Shown: piece after piece, positions 63,791-64,000 of the stretch
Position numbering within the stretch: the first letter of the stretch is position 1
How the letters are laid out: each line of letters starts with the position of its first letter
Source: Cherax quadricarinatus
Lineage: Eukaryota > Arthropoda > Malacostraca > Decapoda > Parastacidae
NCBI RefSeq assembly: GCF_038502225.1
Contig: NC_091301.1
Location: 24,308,008-24,372,007, forward strand
Direction of reading: 5' to 3'
DNA: 64,000 nt
Program-made: the position numbers and the translations under genes
Notes under the pieces: generated by a model
Database searches by the model: none
The model's input: the letters and a program-made list of their open reading frames with translations, nothing else
Told to the model about the DNA's origin: nothing

Positions 63791-64000
63791 TCTGGATGAG
63801 GTGGCGGCGGCAGAGTACACTCACGGTCTTACTAATAGGCACGACAGGGCCAGAAATTTTATGTAACTGTGAGTAATTGAGAGGGGACCCGAGTCTACTT
63901 CCGCAGCTACAGATGGGTGTGCACAGCTAGCTTCCTGTTCCTCTTGACGAAGTACAAATTACAGCGTTTACATATTTCATGATATAATTCCATCGCGAGA

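Overview
This window looks like intergenic, repeat-dense DNA from an arthropod, most likely a decapod crustacean such as a crayfish or shrimp. I see no intact host protein gene, no operon structure and no bacterial features. The evidence is a degenerate TTAGG/CTAGG pentamer block (7163-7271), long (GT)n, (TA)n, (GA)n and (CT)n microsatellites, tRNA-derived SINEs, and fragments of at least five non-LTR retrotransposon lineages. The decapod assignment rests partly on recalling that repeats of this style (the CR1-like tails, a TIR element set in TA arrays) abound in crayfish; no species is claimed.

Layout. 1-2.96 kb: unassigned, then pyrimidine-rich. 2.96-5.85 kb: a composite (GA)n minisatellite grading into a 35-bp minisatellite, split by a 5'-truncated Jockey-like retrotransposon with a poly(A) tail. 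5.9-13.5 kb: decayed CR1-like pieces, GT arrays, telomere-like pentamers and a head-to-head SINE pair. 13.5-24.6 kb: a run of minisatellites (20, 18, 36, 36, about 35, 36, about 30 and 40 bp units) carrying retrotransposon insertions. 24.6-31.7 kb: CR1 tails, two TIR elements in TA arrays, a broken reverse-transcriptase-associated C-terminal domain and an RTE-like RT. 31.7-36.9 kb: a 31-bp satellite of about 4 kb, then a 27-bp array. 37-46.2 kb: more CR1 pieces, a perfect inverted-repeat element and sequence without identified features. 46.2-54.1 kb: an almost full-length CR1-type element (family B, minus strand) whose ORF1 is split by an almost full-length second CR1-like element (family A, plus strand). 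54.1-64 kb: another B copy, a probable solo LTR, more A copies, SINEs and CT-rich tracts.

Family names used here. A: CR1-like, APE endonuclease plus RT, ORF1 with CCCH zinc fingers, 3' end repeating CCTCCAGGTAA. A2: a relative whose tail reads like CTCGAAACC. B: CR1-type, coiled-coil ORF1, 3' end running into (AC)n. C: Jockey-like with poly(A). D: RTE-like. P: short palindromic elements sharing AACGTTTCGC and a GTCGGTATT..ATACC tail, with 13-14 bp target duplications in three copies. P may be an uncharacterised non-autonomous family and is the best candidate here for something undescribed.

Most long open frames in the minisatellites, on either strand, follow from unit lengths divisible by three and are not annotated as genes. 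All retrotransposon ORFs carry stops, frameshifts or truncations, so none appears capable of autonomous movement.
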